A stretch of 64,000 nucleotides of DNA from Liolophura sinensis (GCF_032854445.1 NC_088304.1:32046810-32110809); one strand, 5' to 3'. Shown: positions 46,701 through 51,803, numbered from the stretch's first letter. Made by a program: numbers and translations. Notes: generated from the letters alone by a model not told the origin.

Positions 46701-46891
46701 AGGAAGGACTTGACTACCTGGTAGATGGTCGACTTCAGGAATACCATGGGAAATGGAAGTACGCGAATATAGAAATAAAGTTGTTCGACTATAACCGGGA
46801 CGTACTCCGTTGCTTGCCCTCCTCTTTCTGTGTAGAAGGCGAGACTATCGCTGAACTTCAAAGCCGTTTACCAGAACCTGTAGAGGATTAA
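5104..46891 (+). CDS. RIG-I-like receptor with degenerate helicase (whole split gene, 13 exons)
   Basis: RLRs are cytosolic sensors that bind viral double-stranded RNA and signal through N-terminal CARDs. The reconstructed order is CARD1 (exons 1-2), CARD2 (exon 3), Ser/acidic linker (exon 4), helicase lobe 1 (exons 5-7), helical insertion (exons 8-10), helicase lobe 2 (exons 10-12), pincer and CTD (exon 13). With one base added in exon 2 and one removed in exon 3 the coding sum is 970 codons including stop, close to human RIG-I and MDA5. Exon joins 3-4 through 12-13 are all GT-AG and phase-compatible. Colinear resemblance to RIG-I/MDA5 is clear in every exon. ATPase motifs I, II, V and VI are degenerate, while the zinc cysteines persist. 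Introns are swollen by repeats. Alternatives are a decaying pseudogene or a functional pseudo-enzyme; the open frame across ten exons favours the second. Family assignment is sure; activity is inferred. Confidence 0.85.
5427..7445. repeat. Minisatellite array 1, 30-bp unit
   Basis: About 65 units of 30 bp around the core CATTAACCCTGATATGTCAC followed by AGTGGACACA. Start of the large intron 1 array. Long open frames in several registers (SQWTHIN.. or CHSGHTLT.. repeats) follow from a unit length divisible by three and are not genes. Confidence 0.95.
7446..8920. repeat. Degenerate minisatellite domain 2, split by a SINE
   Basis: Irregular units of about 27-35 bp around GTGTCACAGTGAACATACAT, with 'ttggcagact', 'ttggtaaa' or 'ttagcacact' variants. 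They share the CACAGTG-ACA core with array 1. A family A SINE interrupts at 8362-8629 and the array resumes after it. Confidence 0.85.
8362..8629 (+). repeat. tRNA-derived SINE (family A) in the minisatellite
   Basis: Full-length. The head has a tRNA-like A box TGGCTCAGTTGGTTAGCACG and a B box near 8436 (diverged here, GAGTTAGTCAAGCTC). The body ends at 'gtacagcgtaaaacac' and the tail is (AAAT)n. The insertion postdates the array unit it interrupts. Confidence 0.88.
8921..11570. repeat. Minisatellite array 3, 54-bp unit with higher-order repeats
   Basis: About 49 units of 54 bp; one unit holds ACTGGACATACATTCGCAGA, CTCGCACCGAGCGTACCTCA and ACGTGCTGAGTCAG. Variants alternate (TTCGCA/TCCGCA, GAGTCAG/GGTACAG/GGTCAAA). 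Identical stretches recur at 10087, 10573 and 11221, that is 9 and 12 units apart, so blocks of units were duplicated together. Confidence 0.95.
11640..18720. repeat. Minisatellite array 4, 35/37-bp units
   Basis: About 195 units of two kinds: 37 bp (ACATGCAGACGAACACATGG then CGCTGGCTCCACAGTGG) and 35 bp (with CACAAACACA). Variation within units gives GGCGCTGG, GGCCCTGG, GGTGCTGG and GGGACTGG types. Large blocks are duplicated, for example the rare 'cagaccaaaacatgg' at 13071 and 15148. Units contain almost no stop codon in any frame, producing spurious frames up to about 1300 codons on both strands. Confidence 0.95.
18721..20230. repeat. Minisatellite domain 5, diverged 35-bp units
   Basis: Units like TGAACACATGGGACTGACTT then CACACTGGATATGCA. 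Regular until about 19050, then increasingly diverged and of uneven length up to about 20230. Derived from the GGGACTGG type at the end of array 4. Confidence 0.9.
20346..20452 (-). repeat. Family A SINE fragment
   Basis: Reverse-oriented piece with 'ttttcacttatgcatgtacgacggcggccagcatta'-like content, the 'cagagcctcgggg' and 'cgtccgcagtttgctggc' blocks. Both ends are missing. The rest of 20231-20800 shows nothing recognisable. Confidence 0.7.
20801..20936 (+). CDS. RLR exon 2: second half of CARD1, frame disrupted near its end
   Basis: The acceptor TATTGTAG|AC completes the phase-1 codon left by exon 1. The translation (NEMFLEDTEKERWTGEMVEI and on) aligns with the - strand paralogue exon at 895-761 (NEVFLKTLEESEDKGKWNTF). 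The frame hits TAA at 20929-20931, just before a strong donor G|GTGAGA at 20937. One missing base near 20927-20931 would remove the stop and put the exon in phase 0, which exon 3 needs. Alternatively, an extra A at 20928 has broken a perfect GGTAAG donor; that reading then requires a second indel in exon 3. Confidence 0.65.
20937..21667. other. Intron 2 of the RLR gene, first part
   Basis: AT-rich sequence with no recognised repeat or exon. Family A SINE copies follow at 21668. Confidence 0.4.
21668..21908 (+). repeat. Family A SINE, diverged
   Basis: Head 'gggacttggtggtcagcgtactagtgcaac', B box 'gtgaattcaagtccagc', body to 'cggcgtagtactcaag' and an (AAAT)n tail. It shares the 'agtgcaacacaatg' variant with the copy at 22806, so the two form a subfamily. 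Confidence 0.85.
22093..22421 (+). CDS. RLR exon 3: end of CARD1 and CARD2, with a 1-base frameshift
   Basis: Acceptor ATTTTAG|GTTATG, donor GAAG|GTCAGT (phase 1). The first half (FLEYLTPVIKTKFNPIKLL) resembles the start of RIG-I CARD2; the second half (SAAELLLNRVQRLKKDV and on) has the usual CARD helix 4-5 pattern. The two halves lie in different frames. The switch is within or near the run GAAAAAC at 22274-22280, where five A would need to be four. The exon end phase agrees with exon 4 only in the second frame. A homopolymer indel can be sequencing error or true damage. Confidence 0.75.
22806..23014 (+). repeat. Family A SINE, 3' truncated
   Basis: Head 'gactcggtggcttagtggtcagc', B-box region 'gtgagtttaaatccagc', body to 'ataatgctggccgccg', then breaks off. 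Same subfamily as 21668-21908. Lies in RLR intron 3. Confidence 0.82.
23055..23148. repeat. 24-bp tandem repeat, about 4 units
   Basis: Four units around GAGCAAGATATCAGGTAAT. Intron 3. Confidence 0.85.
23250..23580. repeat. 27-bp minisatellite, about 12 units
   Basis: Nearly identical units TTTTCAGCAGGGGGTTTGCG plus TGTTACA. Each has a 'ttttcag' acceptor-like string and a G-run, with a few 1-2 base indels. A CA/CG-rich microsatellite follows at about 23604-23652. Confidence 0.95.
23660..24764. other. Rest of intron 3 of the RLR gene
   Basis: At 24230-24315 there are degenerate 'cctgtaaacccctaac' units, vaguely telomere-like but irregular. A duplicated phrase 'tgaac.aaatg.ttcttcgtttcacac' is at 24401 and 24487. 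No exon found before 24765. Confidence 0.4.
24765..24908 (+). CDS. RLR exon 4: CARD-helicase linker
   Basis: Acceptor AAAACAG|AC, donor CCAG|GTCAGC, phase 1 on both sides. It encodes 48 residues that are acidic at the start (EKDEGDEDFG) and serine rich later (SLSRLSLGG, RKRSSLGSSGLSDEEE). No globular fold is expected. It occupies the position of the flexible linker between the CARDs and the helicase in RLRs, and several serines sit in basic/acidic contexts that could be phosphorylated (inference). Confidence 0.75.
25087..25264 (-). repeat. Family A SINE, truncated
   Basis: Reverse orientation: (TTTA)n tail, 'ttggcgttttacgcggtactcaagaatatttcac', a run of G, 'atccgcaggttgctg', ending at 'ggagaggaagccag'. 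The tRNA-like head is missing. Intron 4. Confidence 0.85.
25563..25720 (+). CDS. RLR exon 5: helicase Q motif and degenerate Walker A
   Basis: Acceptor CGAGTAG|GA (phase 1), donor AAAG|GTGAGC (phase 0). LTLRDYQKEL matches the RLR Q motif (LRxYQxEL). The Walker A position (25673-25696) reads CPAKSGKR where active RLRs have APTGxGKT: the lysine stays, the following Thr that helps hold Mg-ATP is Arg. The following FVALKAIK matches the helix after motif I. The next intron contains the nested SINE/Gypsy insertion. Confidence 0.85.
25929..26202 (-). repeat. Family A SINE, left part, split by the Gypsy element
   Basis: Nearly full reverse-oriented SINE from the (TTTA)n tail to 'gagtcacggaggc'. Its last bases continue at 32729-32736 after the LTR element. 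The SINE's own target duplication TATTAATACAGAGG is at 25915-25928 and 32737-32750, which proves it was there before the Gypsy insertion. Confidence 0.93.
26203..26921 (-). repeat. LTR (3' LTR of the - strand element), internally deleted
   Basis: About 719 bp, TGTCAAA...TTTGACA. Contains an (AT)n microsatellite at 26323-26393. Lacks a roughly 420-bp segment present in the other LTR (31896-32310); the junction is after 'gaaattgaaaccag'. Confidence 0.93.
26929..26945 (-). promoter_or_regulatory. Polypurine tract of the LTR element
   Basis: On the - strand a run of A and about ten G lies a few bases before the 3' LTR, the expected place for priming plus-strand synthesis. Confidence 0.7.
27025..27495 (-). 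pseudogene. Gypsy RNase H, broken
   Basis: ELNYSVIEKECLALVFAVKK and FILQTDHQPQAYI are the conserved RNase H blocks of Gypsy pol (the DH and the E helix), open from 27303 to 27025. The upstream part linking to RT (27495-27304) contains stops and a C-rich slippage run (ccaccccaccccacc), so frame is lost between RT and RNase H. Confidence 0.85.
27496..28341 (-). pseudogene. Gypsy reverse transcriptase with altered YxDD box
   Basis: 281 codons. FCIDFHRLNMVT, SKLDLSKGYWQIPV, TTPQGCFQFKRMPFGLVNSA and FLGLAGYYRKFIPNFS are standard Gypsy RT blocks. The catalytic box reads SLVDDV, with Leu where the family has Tyr or Phe. It begins after the integrase stop at 28398. RT copies RNA to DNA during retrotransposition; this copy is probably inactive. 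Confidence 0.9.
28398..29491 (-). pseudogene. Gypsy integrase with catalytic core deleted
   Basis: Segments in order on the - strand: a linker (TRAQAKK ... DEFKRAQKADQGLAKLWELA) to 29240; an HHCC zinc finger (HESVVGGHLG ... HWPG ... FCQSCDICQ) at about 29230-29060; then directly LKEMCAEQPREWDRYLSAVL, the part that normally follows the third catalytic residue. The roughly 130 residues holding D, D and E are missing. The C-terminal GPY/F-like module (QWPGPNQVSEVV ... LLKQYIERDD) and an acidic tail remain. Stops and a frame change separate the pieces. Confidence 0.87.
29488..31120 (-). pseudogene. Gypsy gag-protease, with stop and frameshift
   Basis: MDLAKLVELWKDMGYDG opens at 31120, with an Arg/Glu-rich coiled coil and then a capsid-like block (FERFAQSQKWPGESWAVCLS). 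An in-frame TGA lies near 30440; the same frame resumes with LAMFLKERMPELTSIEKMAH. CYICHRLGHKARDC is a CCHC zinc knuckle. VLRDSGCSSATV is the aspartic protease site (DSG). Near 29564 the frame shifts by one before GATNPPKVRK. Packaging and polyprotein cleavage are the family roles. Confidence 0.88.
31306..31323 (-). promoter_or_regulatory. Primer-binding site, tRNA-Pro-like
   Basis: Two bases inside the 5' LTR the - strand reads TGGGGGCTCGTTTGGGAA, close to the tRNA-Pro primer site known from murine gammaretroviruses (differences in three positions by memory). Confidence 0.65.
31326..32728 (-). repeat. LTR (5' LTR of the - strand element), with inserted SINE
   Basis: About 1403 bp. Matches the left LTR at both ends and around the (AT)n run at 31722-31788. 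It differs by a family A SINE at 31449-31715 and by a 420-bp segment (31896-32310) missing from the left LTR. Without the SINE it would be about 1.13 kb. Confidence 0.92.
31449..31715 (-). repeat. Family A SINE inside the 5' LTR
   Basis: Full-length, reverse oriented, (TTTA)n tail to 'gagccacggaggcccc'. Flanked by TGCAATAT (31441-31448 and after 31716). B box on the - strand 'gtgagttcaagtccagctc', A box 'tggctcagtcggttagcgcg'. The youngest layer of the nest. Confidence 0.92.
32729..32736 (-). repeat. Remaining end of the split family A SINE
   Basis: GAGGCCCC continues the SINE interrupted at 26202; its first five bases are the Gypsy target duplication. The SINE's own target duplication follows at once (32737-32750). 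Confidence 0.88.
33112..33283 (-). repeat. Family A SINE, head truncated, with target duplication
   Basis: Reverse orientation from the (TTTA)n tail to 'gaagccagcatg'. Perfect 12-bp target duplication ACTATATCTTGA at 33100-33111 and 33284-33295, so it inserted in this 5'-truncated form. Confidence 0.92.
33551..33928 (+). CDS. RLR exon 6: helicase lobe 1, motif II lost
   Basis: Acceptor GTTTAAG|GAA and donor CCCCAG|GTATCT, both phase 0; 126 codons, fully open. The order of elements follows RIG-I: KVAYLVTKSS (motif Ia strand), SVLIAKAKLFKNAL at the place of DIIILTPQILVNNL, then FSMVILELGADYYEQ at the place of the DECH strand. The DECH box (codons 33812-33823) is ELGA, so neither the Mg-binding Asp nor the catalytic Glu is at its usual place. 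The exon ends HMPQ, like the PLPQ before motif III. Confidence 0.85.
34072..34125. repeat. (ATGT)n microsatellite
   Basis: Imperfect run of ATGT/GTGT in RLR intron 6. Confidence 0.8.
34487..34834 (-). repeat. tRNA-derived SINE (family B), full length
   Basis: On the - strand: tRNA-like head 'gcccggataggacagttggtagagc' with B box near 'ccaggatcaatcctgg', body with 'gtgcaacgactggttgaccc', tail of GTGA/CACT repeats. Target duplication TTGAAAAATAGA at 34475-34486 and 34835-34846. Intron 6. Confidence 0.92.
35496..35652 (+). CDS. RLR exon 7: motif III region and end of lobe 1
   Basis: Acceptor TTATTCAG|ATA (phase 0), donor TTGG|GTAAGT (phase 1). ILVLSTS sits where RLRs have GLTAS. Downstream, CANFDIHAVAVVRHHIDSL closely follows the conserved RLR stretch CASLDxxxIxTVxxNxxxL. 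The next exon is 4 kb away, past the 49-bp minisatellite. Confidence 0.85.
36105..38560. repeat. 49-bp minisatellite, about 50 units (intron 7)
   Basis: Unit contains GTCGGGCTACTCTCTGAAAT, GAAAACCCATGTGGTCTGCG and TGAATGATC. Variants include GATCTAC, AATCTATGTGG and TTAAAT. Some variant pairs alternate in blocks, so local block duplication is likely. Lies between exons 7 and 8; each unit reads mostly open on the - strand without meaning. Confidence 0.95.
38561..39693. other. Intron 7, 3' part
   Basis: AT-rich; no repeat or exon recognised. A - strand frame at 39361-39041 (106 codons) has no similarity I know. Confidence 0.35.
39694..39798 (+). CDS. RLR exon 8: start of helical insertion domain
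   Basis: Acceptor TGTCCACAG|AG, donor CACGA|GTAAGC, phase 1 on both sides, 35 codons. FDERVNELMSRVEETMKK is an amphipathic helix at the place of the first Hel2i helix in RLRs. Too short to identify alone; position and phase make the case. Confidence 0.75.
39983..40167 (+). CDS. RLR exon 9: helical insertion domain
   Basis: Acceptor TTGCTGTAG|AG (phase 1), donor GCCACG|GTATAT (phase 0). VKYMTWLKTNKASL matches the KYExWIxxxxKxx signature of the RLR helical insertion, followed by a Cys/Arg helix ending CLRLAT where RLRs have the CxALFLYTxHL helix. The intron after it carries the TGACGTCA array and the foldback element. Confidence 0.8.
40330..40960. repeat. 29-bp minisatellite with perfect CRE-like palindromes (intron 9)
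   Basis: About 21 units around CTGACTGACGTCATGTCCAC plus ACCATAAGC. I count 11 exact TGACGTCA palindromes, the consensus for CREB/ATF bZIP proteins; other units carry one-base variants (CGACGTCA, TCACGTCA). Confidence 0.95.
41030..41316 (+). other. Unassigned open frame after a good acceptor in intron 9
   Basis: TTATTTTTAG precedes 41030 and an open frame of about 95 codons runs to TAA/TGA at 41316 (ends ESASQSGTGLSCR). No similarity recognised. Its start would need a phase-1 donor, so exon 9 (phase 0) cannot join it; exon 8 could. It might be an alternative terminal exon or chance. Confidence 0.2.
41506..42550. mobile_element. Foldback (inverted-repeat) element, SINE in the loop
   Basis: Left arm from 41506 (GGTGGAAGAATCATCCGG) and right arm ending 42550 (CGGATGATTCTGCCACC) are inverted copies. 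Further matching blocks: 'cctaatatataaaacaaggtac' with 'gtaccttgttatatattagg', 'actttacataactgga' with 'tccagttatgtaaagt', and 'gtgctttcact' with 'agtgaaagcatg'. Arms are about 300 bp and imperfect. A family A SINE lies between them. No coding capacity: probably a MITE or other non-autonomous DNA transposon. Confidence 0.75.
41884..42153 (+). repeat. Family A SINE, full length
   Basis: A box TGGCTCAGTTGGTTGGCGCG, B box GTGAGTTCAAGTCCAGCTC, body to 'gtacggcgtaaaacaccaat', (AAAT)n tail. Target duplication CACTTGA at 41877-41883 and 42154-42160. Confidence 0.93.
42576..42720 (+). CDS. RLR exon 10: helical insertion to lobe 2
   Basis: Acceptor CGTTCAG|ATT (phase 0), donor TATG|GTAAGA (phase 1). 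IYQSGLFINTECRRFDALNY aligns with the RLR helix LxKYNDALxIxxxxRxxDAL, and MSLFEDFYG with the stretch before lobe 2. The exon starts only 25 bases after the right arm of an inverted repeat (41506-42550). Confidence 0.82.
42806..42965 (+). repeat. tRNA-like SINE fragment (family C)
   Basis: 'cggtgggtcaggtgattcgag' and 'gccgcgtgttcgaatctagc' sit at A-box and B-box spacing; 'gagatttgccagttacctggcgaaggg' follows. A related stretch lies at 63785-63905. Two TTAGGG units at 42944 are part of this sequence, not a telomere. Confidence 0.5.
43100..43315 (+). CDS. RLR exon 11: helicase lobe 2, motif IV region
   Basis: Acceptor TTGTTGTAG|AG, donor CAGG|GTATGT, phase 1 on both sides. KLVEIYRVNTTYKVAVLVKY matches the RLR region LxxxLxxxFxxxxxxxxIIFVKTR (motif IV strand), and LSNLELACVLGHQQ falls where RLRs have LxPGxLTGRGK. 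The GRG of the latter is lost. Confidence 0.82.
43492..43757 (-). repeat. Family A SINE, full length
   Basis: Reverse orientation, from the tail to 'gaccacgtaggcc'. Imperfect 16-bp target duplication AACATGAAAGTCAGTT / AACATGAAAGTTAGTT at 43476-43491 and 43758-43773, one mismatch. Intron 11. Confidence 0.92.
44173..44334 (+). CDS. RLR exon 12: helicase lobe 2, motifs V and VI lost
   Basis: Acceptor TGTTACAG|AC, donor CCGG|GTAAGG, phase 1 on both sides. LFETGFHVLITTWPILAFHL occupies the place of FxxGxxNxLIATSVADEGID (motif V): the strand LITT is kept, the ADEGID is gone. The exon ends DVITWTHPG, where RLRs have the arginine-finger motif VI (QxxGRxR); one Gly-Arg remains across the junction into exon 13 but the other arginine is absent. 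Confidence 0.82.
44335..45910. other. Intron 12, 5' part
   Basis: No exon or known repeat recognised. 'gcatatgaaatgagca' and neighbouring phrases around 45110-45230 repeat the string 'catatga' loosely. Confidence 0.35.
45911..46115 (-). repeat. tRNA-like SINE (family D)
   Basis: On the - strand: 'gtcgtggtatagcgattaaaggcg' (A-box region) and GCGGGTTCAAACCCGGC (a near-perfect B box), followed by a body shared with 2781-3035. Ends about 125 bases before exon 13. Confidence 0.65.
46242..46891 (+). CDS. RLR exon 13: pincer and zinc-binding CTD, stop
   Basis: Acceptor TGTTTCAG|GG completes a phase-1 codon; 216 codons to TAA at 46889. The first half is helical (pincer). The CTD follows: CNGC (codons 46469 and 46478) and CKEC (46631 and 46640) supply the four zinc cysteines, with CGQKWGI matching the RLR CxxxWGI signature. 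FSKEGLDYLVDG and YHGKWKYANIEI fit the later RNA-facing loop and the YxKWKDxxFxI strand. In RIG-I this domain caps 5' ends of RNA duplexes. A SINE copy follows 48 bases downstream. Confidence 0.92.
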
Positions 46892-46939
46892 AGGTCATTG
46901 CTAGCACTTTGAAAGAACTAGCTAATCCATTCTTCATGG

Positions 46940-47179
46940 CATAAAGGGGATAGTGCAACGACTGGTTGACCCGTATCAGTATAATGGCTCGGGCGTGGCG
47001 GCTTACTTGCCTTCGGTAAGTCGTCTCAGTGAAGCAGCACTAAATAAAAGAGCGGTGGAAATCCGTCCTGCAACAAGGAGGCACATTACACGTACATGCA
47101 CCCTAATGATTCCTTCGTCATCATATGACAGGAAAATTGTTGAGTACGACGTTAAACCCCAAGCACTCACTCACTCACT
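46940..47179 (+). repeat. Family B SINE, 5' truncated, just after the RLR stop
   Basis: Starts inside the body ('aaaggggatagtgcaacgac') and ends in CACT repeats. Perfect 13-bp target duplication CCATTCTTCATGG at 46927-46939 and 47180-47192. It holds AATAAA at 47043-47048, which may serve the RLR transcript. Confidence 0.92.
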
Positions 47180-47382
47180 CCATTCTTCATGGTTTCTTGA
47201 ATAGTTTGTTCTCTACTTGATGCTTGTGTTTTTAAGAAAGTAAGGACTGTGCGGCACACAACAAAAACACTGCTGACATGCATCTGTAAGAAGAAACACC
47301 AACTGTGTGTATATGAATATGACTCTATGTGTATTTCAGCATGTATCTGTGCAAAGGAAAAGTGGTTGTAAATATATTTTTG

Positions 47383-47505
47383 GTAGGTATTCGCTGAATA
47401 CATTTTCAGTAGGTATTCATTGAATACATTTCCATTAGATATTCACTAAATACATTTTCAGTAGGTATTCACTAAATACATTTTCAGTAGGTATTCACTA
47501 AATAT
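47383..47505. repeat. 26-bp tandem repeat, about 5 units
   Basis: Units around AGGTATTCACTAAATACATT plus TTCAGT. Confidence 0.85.
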
Positions 47506-49392
47506 TACGTATCAAAAGGACATTGTTGATTCAACAACATTGTAAAGTTTCTTGTAACGAATTAATCTGTGATCGGTGACGGGTTAATCAGTTAAATCGA
47601 CGAAAATACAATCCGTCATCCCTCAGGGAACGGATTTAACGGAAGATATTGACCCCAATTACTGTAAATACTGATTCGTCTTTGTAGTCTGGAAGATTGT
47701 CATTTTGTCTTCCCTTCGCCGGCATCAGCGAGTTAGATTGGCGTTGACACCCTTAAAAATTAAAAGGCAATTAAAACCCCTAAAATAAAGTATTTATCTG
47801 ACGAAAGGCCAATGAGCATTGTGCAGAAAAATAGTTGGACAGTGCCTTCAAAACACCAGATTCTACGTGGTCTGTTGGGAACCACGGTATCGGTGATGTC
47901 ACATCCAATGTTTTTGCTTGAAACAGCTCATTTCAGGTTGCATTCGGGGAATGTATTTTAAGTGATGAAATGATGTGACGTCACTGGTTCCAATATGGTC
48001 AGAAAAGGCTACCGTAGAATCCAACCTTTCAAAAGCATTTTACGTTCGGGTTAAAAAAAATTGAACTACTTTGCTCAACAGTGTTAATGATCTTTCGTCC
48101 GACTTAAACTTCACATTAAGGTTTTCTTTTTCCCTTTCTTTGGCCTTTAAACTCCAGTACCGCACACAGAGATCCACAATGGCGAAGTAAGTGAGTTCAC
48201 ACTGACATTTTTCAAAATGAATTTGTTTCCAAGGCGTCCAAAGACGACGTCAGAACCCAGGTTAAACGTGTCTTTCTCTACGACATGTTCGAAGCTATGT
48301 TCTCTTGAAAAACACGTGATTTTCTGATACTGGCGGAAAGCGTCTTAACCCGTGTTGGACAACGAACGCTTCGGACGAGGAAAATACCTTGGCAAGCGTG
48401 TGATCATTGAGCCGGAGTCTACCCCAGTTAAACTCTGGCGTGGCTTACTGGGTCAGTTTTCTCTGAATTCGACATTTTCATAAGTCGAAATGGAGGTGTG
48501 TCCTCAATGATAGTCCTGTAAACTTCTGCGGATGCATGATGTTGATTAGGGATCTAGTCTCACGCTTCCAACGACAAAAAACGCCAGTTAATCGAGATAC
48601 AAAGTTCTTACTATGACATATGGTATGTAAGTGGTTGTTTTGAAAATAGATCTAGAAACTATCGAAATATCATTTAACGAAGATGTGTTGTACACAGTTG
48701 TTGGCATAACAATTAATATACATTTTAAAATATTTATTTACGTTGATATGTTATACACAAATGATGGCATTGCAGTTAAGATCTTGGAATTCAACAATAA
48801 TCCCATGTTCACTTGAGTGATTGTCAGACGCGCAGTTTACAAGTGCACATTTACAACATTGGTAATATAGATGAATCATATTATTTACGTGAGCGTTGGT
48901 TTTCTGTTATGTTGATAAGATTACTCGATGTTGGCCTGACGTTTATGGATCATGGGCTTTAAATCGTTATTTTACTGATGTTTGTTGTTTTGCTACTCAT
49001 CATGCCTATAGTTTACCTGCATAATGTTTTGTTCTACTACTGTTGTTTTGTATGTCCACCAACAAGAGGTATTGATCTTTCGTGATGTTTTCTTATTATT
49101 GCATGAATTATTATTACAAATGTCAAGAAGTAAGTAAGTCAGTCACTCTCTCTCTCTTACTGATCAAACGCATAGGAAATACTACTGGTGACAGCAATTG
49201 CTAGACGCGAATCGTCTGCCTGTTTGGACAGTCCAACTGTCTTCCTAGACCAATTGTTTTGCCAAAGGTTAATGGTTTACCTCGGGGTCATTACTGTTTC
49301 CTCCACTTATAAAACTGACCATCATCGTATAAATGACAAATTTCTAATTGTGAGATTATTAAGCAGCATTAATCAGGATAACTGCTAACTGT
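47506..49392. other. Downstream flank of the RLR gene
   Basis: No coding exon, SINE or array recognised. A faint family A-like string ('atcatcgtataaatgacaaatttct') at 49321-49346 may be a very old SINE remnant. Confidence 0.35.
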
Positions 49393-50396
49393 GTTAGTGA
49401 ACACACTCCCTCTTACAAGTGTTGGTGAACACACTCCCTCTTACAAGTGTTGGTGAACACACTCCCTCTCTTACAAGTGTTGGTGAACACACTCCCTCTT
49501 ACAAGTGTTGGTGAACACAATCCCTATTACAAGTGTTGGTGAACACACTCCCTCTTACAAGTGTTAGTAAACACACTCCCTCTTACAAGTGTTGGTGAAC
49601 ACACCCCCCCCTTACAAGTGTAAGTGAACACACTCCCTCTTACAAGTGTTGGTGAACACACGCCCTCTTACAAGTGTTGGTGAACACACTCCATCTTACA
49701 AGTGTTTGGTGAACACACTCCCTCTTACAAGTGTTGGTGAACACACTCCATCTTACAAGTGTTGGTGAACACACTCCCTTTTACAAGTGTTGGTGAACAC
49801 ACTCCCTCTTACAAGTGTTGGTGAACACACTCCCTCTTACAAGTGTTAGTAAACACACTCCCTCTTCCAAGTGTTAGTGAACACACTCCCCCTTACAAGT
49901 GTTAGTGAACACACTCCCCCTTACAAGTGTTAGTAAACACACTCCCTCTTACAAGTGTTAGTTAACCAACTCCCTCTTACAAGTGTTGGTGAACACACTC
50001 CCTCTTACAAGTGTTGGTTAACACACTCCCTCTTACAAGTGTACGTGAACACACTCCCTCTTACAAGTGTTGGTGAACACACTCCCCCGTACAAGTGTTG
50101 GTGAACACAATCCCTCTTACAAGTGTTGGTGAACACACTCCCTCTTACAAGTGTTGGTGAACACACTCCCTCTTACAAGTGTTAGTGAACACACTCCCTC
50201 TTACAAGTGTTGGTGAACACACTCCCTCTTACAAGTGAACACACTCCCTCTTACAAGTGTTGGTGAACACACTCCCTCGTACAAGTGTTGGTGAACACAC
50301 TCTTCCGTAGAAGTGTTGGTGAACACACTCCCTCTTACAAGTGTTAGTGAACACACTCCCTCTTACAAGTGTTGGTGAACACACTCCCTCTTACAC

Positions 50397-50760
50397 ACCG
50401 GCCCGGATAGCACAGTTGGTAGAGCGTCCGCTTCGGGACCGGTAGATCCAGGATCAATCCTTGGTCGAGTCACACCTAAGACTTTAAAAGAGGAAGTTGT
50501 AACTTCCTCGCTTGGCGTTCAGCATGAAGGGGATAGTGCAACGACTGGTTGACCCGTATCAGTATAATGGCTCGGGCGGGGCGGCTTACTTGCCTTCGGT
50601 AAGTCGTCTCAGTGATGCAGCACTAAATAAAAGAGCGGTGGAAATCCGTCCTGCAACAAGGAGGCACATTACACGTGCATGCACCCTAATGATTCCTTCG
50701 TCGTCATATGACTGAAAAATTGTTGAGTACGACGTTAAACCCCAAGCACTCACTCACTCA
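50397..50760 (+). repeat. Family B SINE copy 1 in the 28-bp array
   Basis: Full length from 'accggcccggatagcacagttggtagagc' to the CACT tail. Differs from copy 2 at few sites, for example 'cgggaccgg' versus 'cgtgaccgg'. Confidence 0.93.
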
Positions 50761-51803
50761 CTCCCTCTTACAAGTGTTGGTGAACACACTCCCTCTTACA
50801 AGTGTTGATGAACACACTCCCTCTTACAAGTGTTGGTGAACACAATCCCCCTTACAAGTGTTAGTAAACGCACTCCCTCTTACAAGTGTTAGTTAAGACA
50901 CTCCCGCTTACAAGTGTTAGTGAACACACTCCCTCTTACAAGTGTTAGTGAACACACTCCCTCTTACAAGTGTTGGTGAACACACTCACTCATATAAGTG
51001 TTGGTGAACACACCCACTTTCACAAGTGTTGGTGAACACACTCCCTCTTACAAGTGTTGGTGAACACACTCCCTCTTACAAGTGTTAGTGAACACACATT
51101 TTCGTACAAGTGTTGGTGAACACACTCCCTCTTACAAGTTTTGGTGAACACAATGCCTCTTACAAGTGTTAGTAAACACACTCGCTTTTACAAGTGTTAG
51201 TGAACACACTCCCTTTTACAAGTGTTGGTGAACACACTCCCCCTTACAAGTGTTGGTGAACACACCCACTTCTACAAGTGTTGGTAAACACACTCCCTCT
51301 TACAAGTGTTGGTGAACACACTCCCTCGTACAAGTGTTAGTGAACACACTCCTCCGTACAAGTGTTAGTGAACACACTCCCTTTTACAAGTGTTGGTGAA
51401 CACACTCCCCCTTACAAGTGTTGGTGAACACACCCACTTCTACAAGTGTTGGTAAACACACTCCCTCTTACAAGTGTTGGTGAACACACTCCCCCGTACA
51501 AGTGTTAGTGAACACAATCCCTCTTACAAGTGTTGGTGAACACACTCCCTCTTACAAGTGTTGGTGAACACACTCCCTCTTACAAGTGTTAGTGAACACA
51601 CTCCCTCTTACAAGTGTTGGTGAACACACTCCCTCTTACAAGTGAACACACTCCCTTTTACAAGTGTTGGTGAACACACTCCCTCGTACAAGTGTTGGTG
51701 AACACACTCTTCCGTAGAAGTGTTGGTGAACACACTCCCTCTTACAAGTGTTAGTGAACACACTCCCTCTTACAAGTGTTGGTGAACACACTCCCTCTTA
51801 CAC

